DNA of 64,000 nt from contig JAJRSD010000021.1 of NCBI GenBank assembly GCA_024278975.1, positions 1 through 64,000 of the forward strand, written 5' to 3'. Made by a program: the position numbers and the translations under genes. The notes below the pieces were generated by a model that was given only the letters and a program-made list of their open reading frames with translations, did not search any database and was not told where the DNA came from. The DNA is from Bacteroidota bacterium. GTDB taxonomy: Bacteria > Bacteroidota > Bacteroidia > Bacteroidales > Prolixibacteraceae. This document shows positions 63,728-64,000 of the stretch, one piece after another (within the stretch, counting starts at the first letter, position 1; each line of letters begins with the position of its first letter).

Positions 63728-64000
63728 TTAGTCTTTGAGCAACTCTTTTATTCCGTTAATAAATACTATTGTTTTAGGGAACAAAGGTTTTATGTCATTC
63801 TTTGAAAATTCAAGAAAATCATCGTAATCACTTTCCTGTCTTTTCCCCATTATGTTAGAATAGAAATTGCTAAAGTCTCTACTTAGAATTTCTGTTTTTA
63901 CATATCGCTTAAAGAATTCAACTCTCACTCCATTATGAGTTAACGCATTAACATTATCTTTCGCAAGCAATGCAATTACCTCATAAAAACAACTGTAGTA
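63728..64000 (-). CDS. HEPN-domain protein, C-terminal part at window edge
   Basis: The minus frame is open to base 64000 and beyond, so the N-terminus is missing. It reads YYSCFYEVIALLAKDNVNAL, THNGVRVEFFKRYVKTEILS and FSNFYSNIMGKRQESDYDDF, the helical pattern of HEPN proteins (YYACFYAAxALL, then THxGxxxxFxxxxVK). These are often toxin-like RNases or partners of MNT nucleotidyltransferases, whose gene would be just outside the window. Upstream of the readable start, an ATG would lie beyond 64000; the internal ATG at 63970 is not the start. Confidence 0.7.
   Translation of the reverse strand, partial: YYSCFYEVIALLAKDNVNALTHNGVRVEFFKRYVKTEILSRDFSNFYSNIMGKRQESDYDDFLEFSKNDIKPLFPKTIVFINGIKELLKD

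Overview
The window looks like a chromosomal piece of a Bacteroidota bacterium, most likely an environmental Bacteroidales/Marinilabiliales-type lineage. The DNA is AT-rich. Several genes are preceded by the Bacteroidota housekeeping -7 element TAnnTTTG. The proteins fit this phylum: DUF6695, DUF4956, DUF2490, a PafA-like phosphatase, a fused CcsB-CcsA, a PorE-like OmpA lipoprotein and a fused PabB-PabC. Most calls below rest on reading motifs by eye; no database search was run.

Layout. 1-790: relics of a decayed operon (frameshifted DUF6695 gene). 788-8122: ordinary genes: YceI, an OB-fold protein, a DCC-family protein, rhomboid, threonine aldolase, a GPP34-like protein, glutathione peroxidase, serS, and rplU with an rpmA that carries an extra C-terminal helix-hairpin-helix domain. 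8615-12547: exported proteins, including a large low-complexity surface protein with tandem repeats.

12705-26326: the most distinctive accessory locus. A sigma-54 activator with a PAS sensor is followed by two tandem palindromes and a -24/-12-like sequence, then a small gene, an outer-membrane transporter-like gene, five consecutive DUF1254/DUF1214 proteins (two with ordinary signal peptides, three lipoproteins), a PafA-like alkaline phosphatase, an internally deleted second copy of the transporter gene, and a ferric-reductase-like membrane protein. No substrate can be read from the sequence.

26376-36768: a tightly spaced run of exported proteins (beta-barrels, DUF2490, a SnoaL-like lipoprotein, a glycine-zipper protein, a BamA/TamA-like barrel, a GDPD-like lipoprotein). 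It is followed by a CotH-like gene split at an A7 slippery run, a DUF4956 protein, and a methyltransferase gene that has lost its core.

36824-64000: core metabolism and cell-envelope genes: rlmN, an IS1634-like fragment, a methionine operon (aspartokinase, O-acetylhomoserine sulfhydrylase, MetA with Glu111), fabI, a small graveyard (IS4 fragment, GNAT remnant, group II intron domain V/VI relic), an M23 peptidase, alaS, ccsBA, an acyl-CoA ligase, a GH9 glycosidase, a PorE-like protein, pabBC, yggS, a dihydroorotate-dehydrogenase-like protein, a HEAT-like protein, murB, and the C-terminal part of a HEPN protein at the window edge. I saw no tRNA or rRNA gene, CRISPR array or replication origin.
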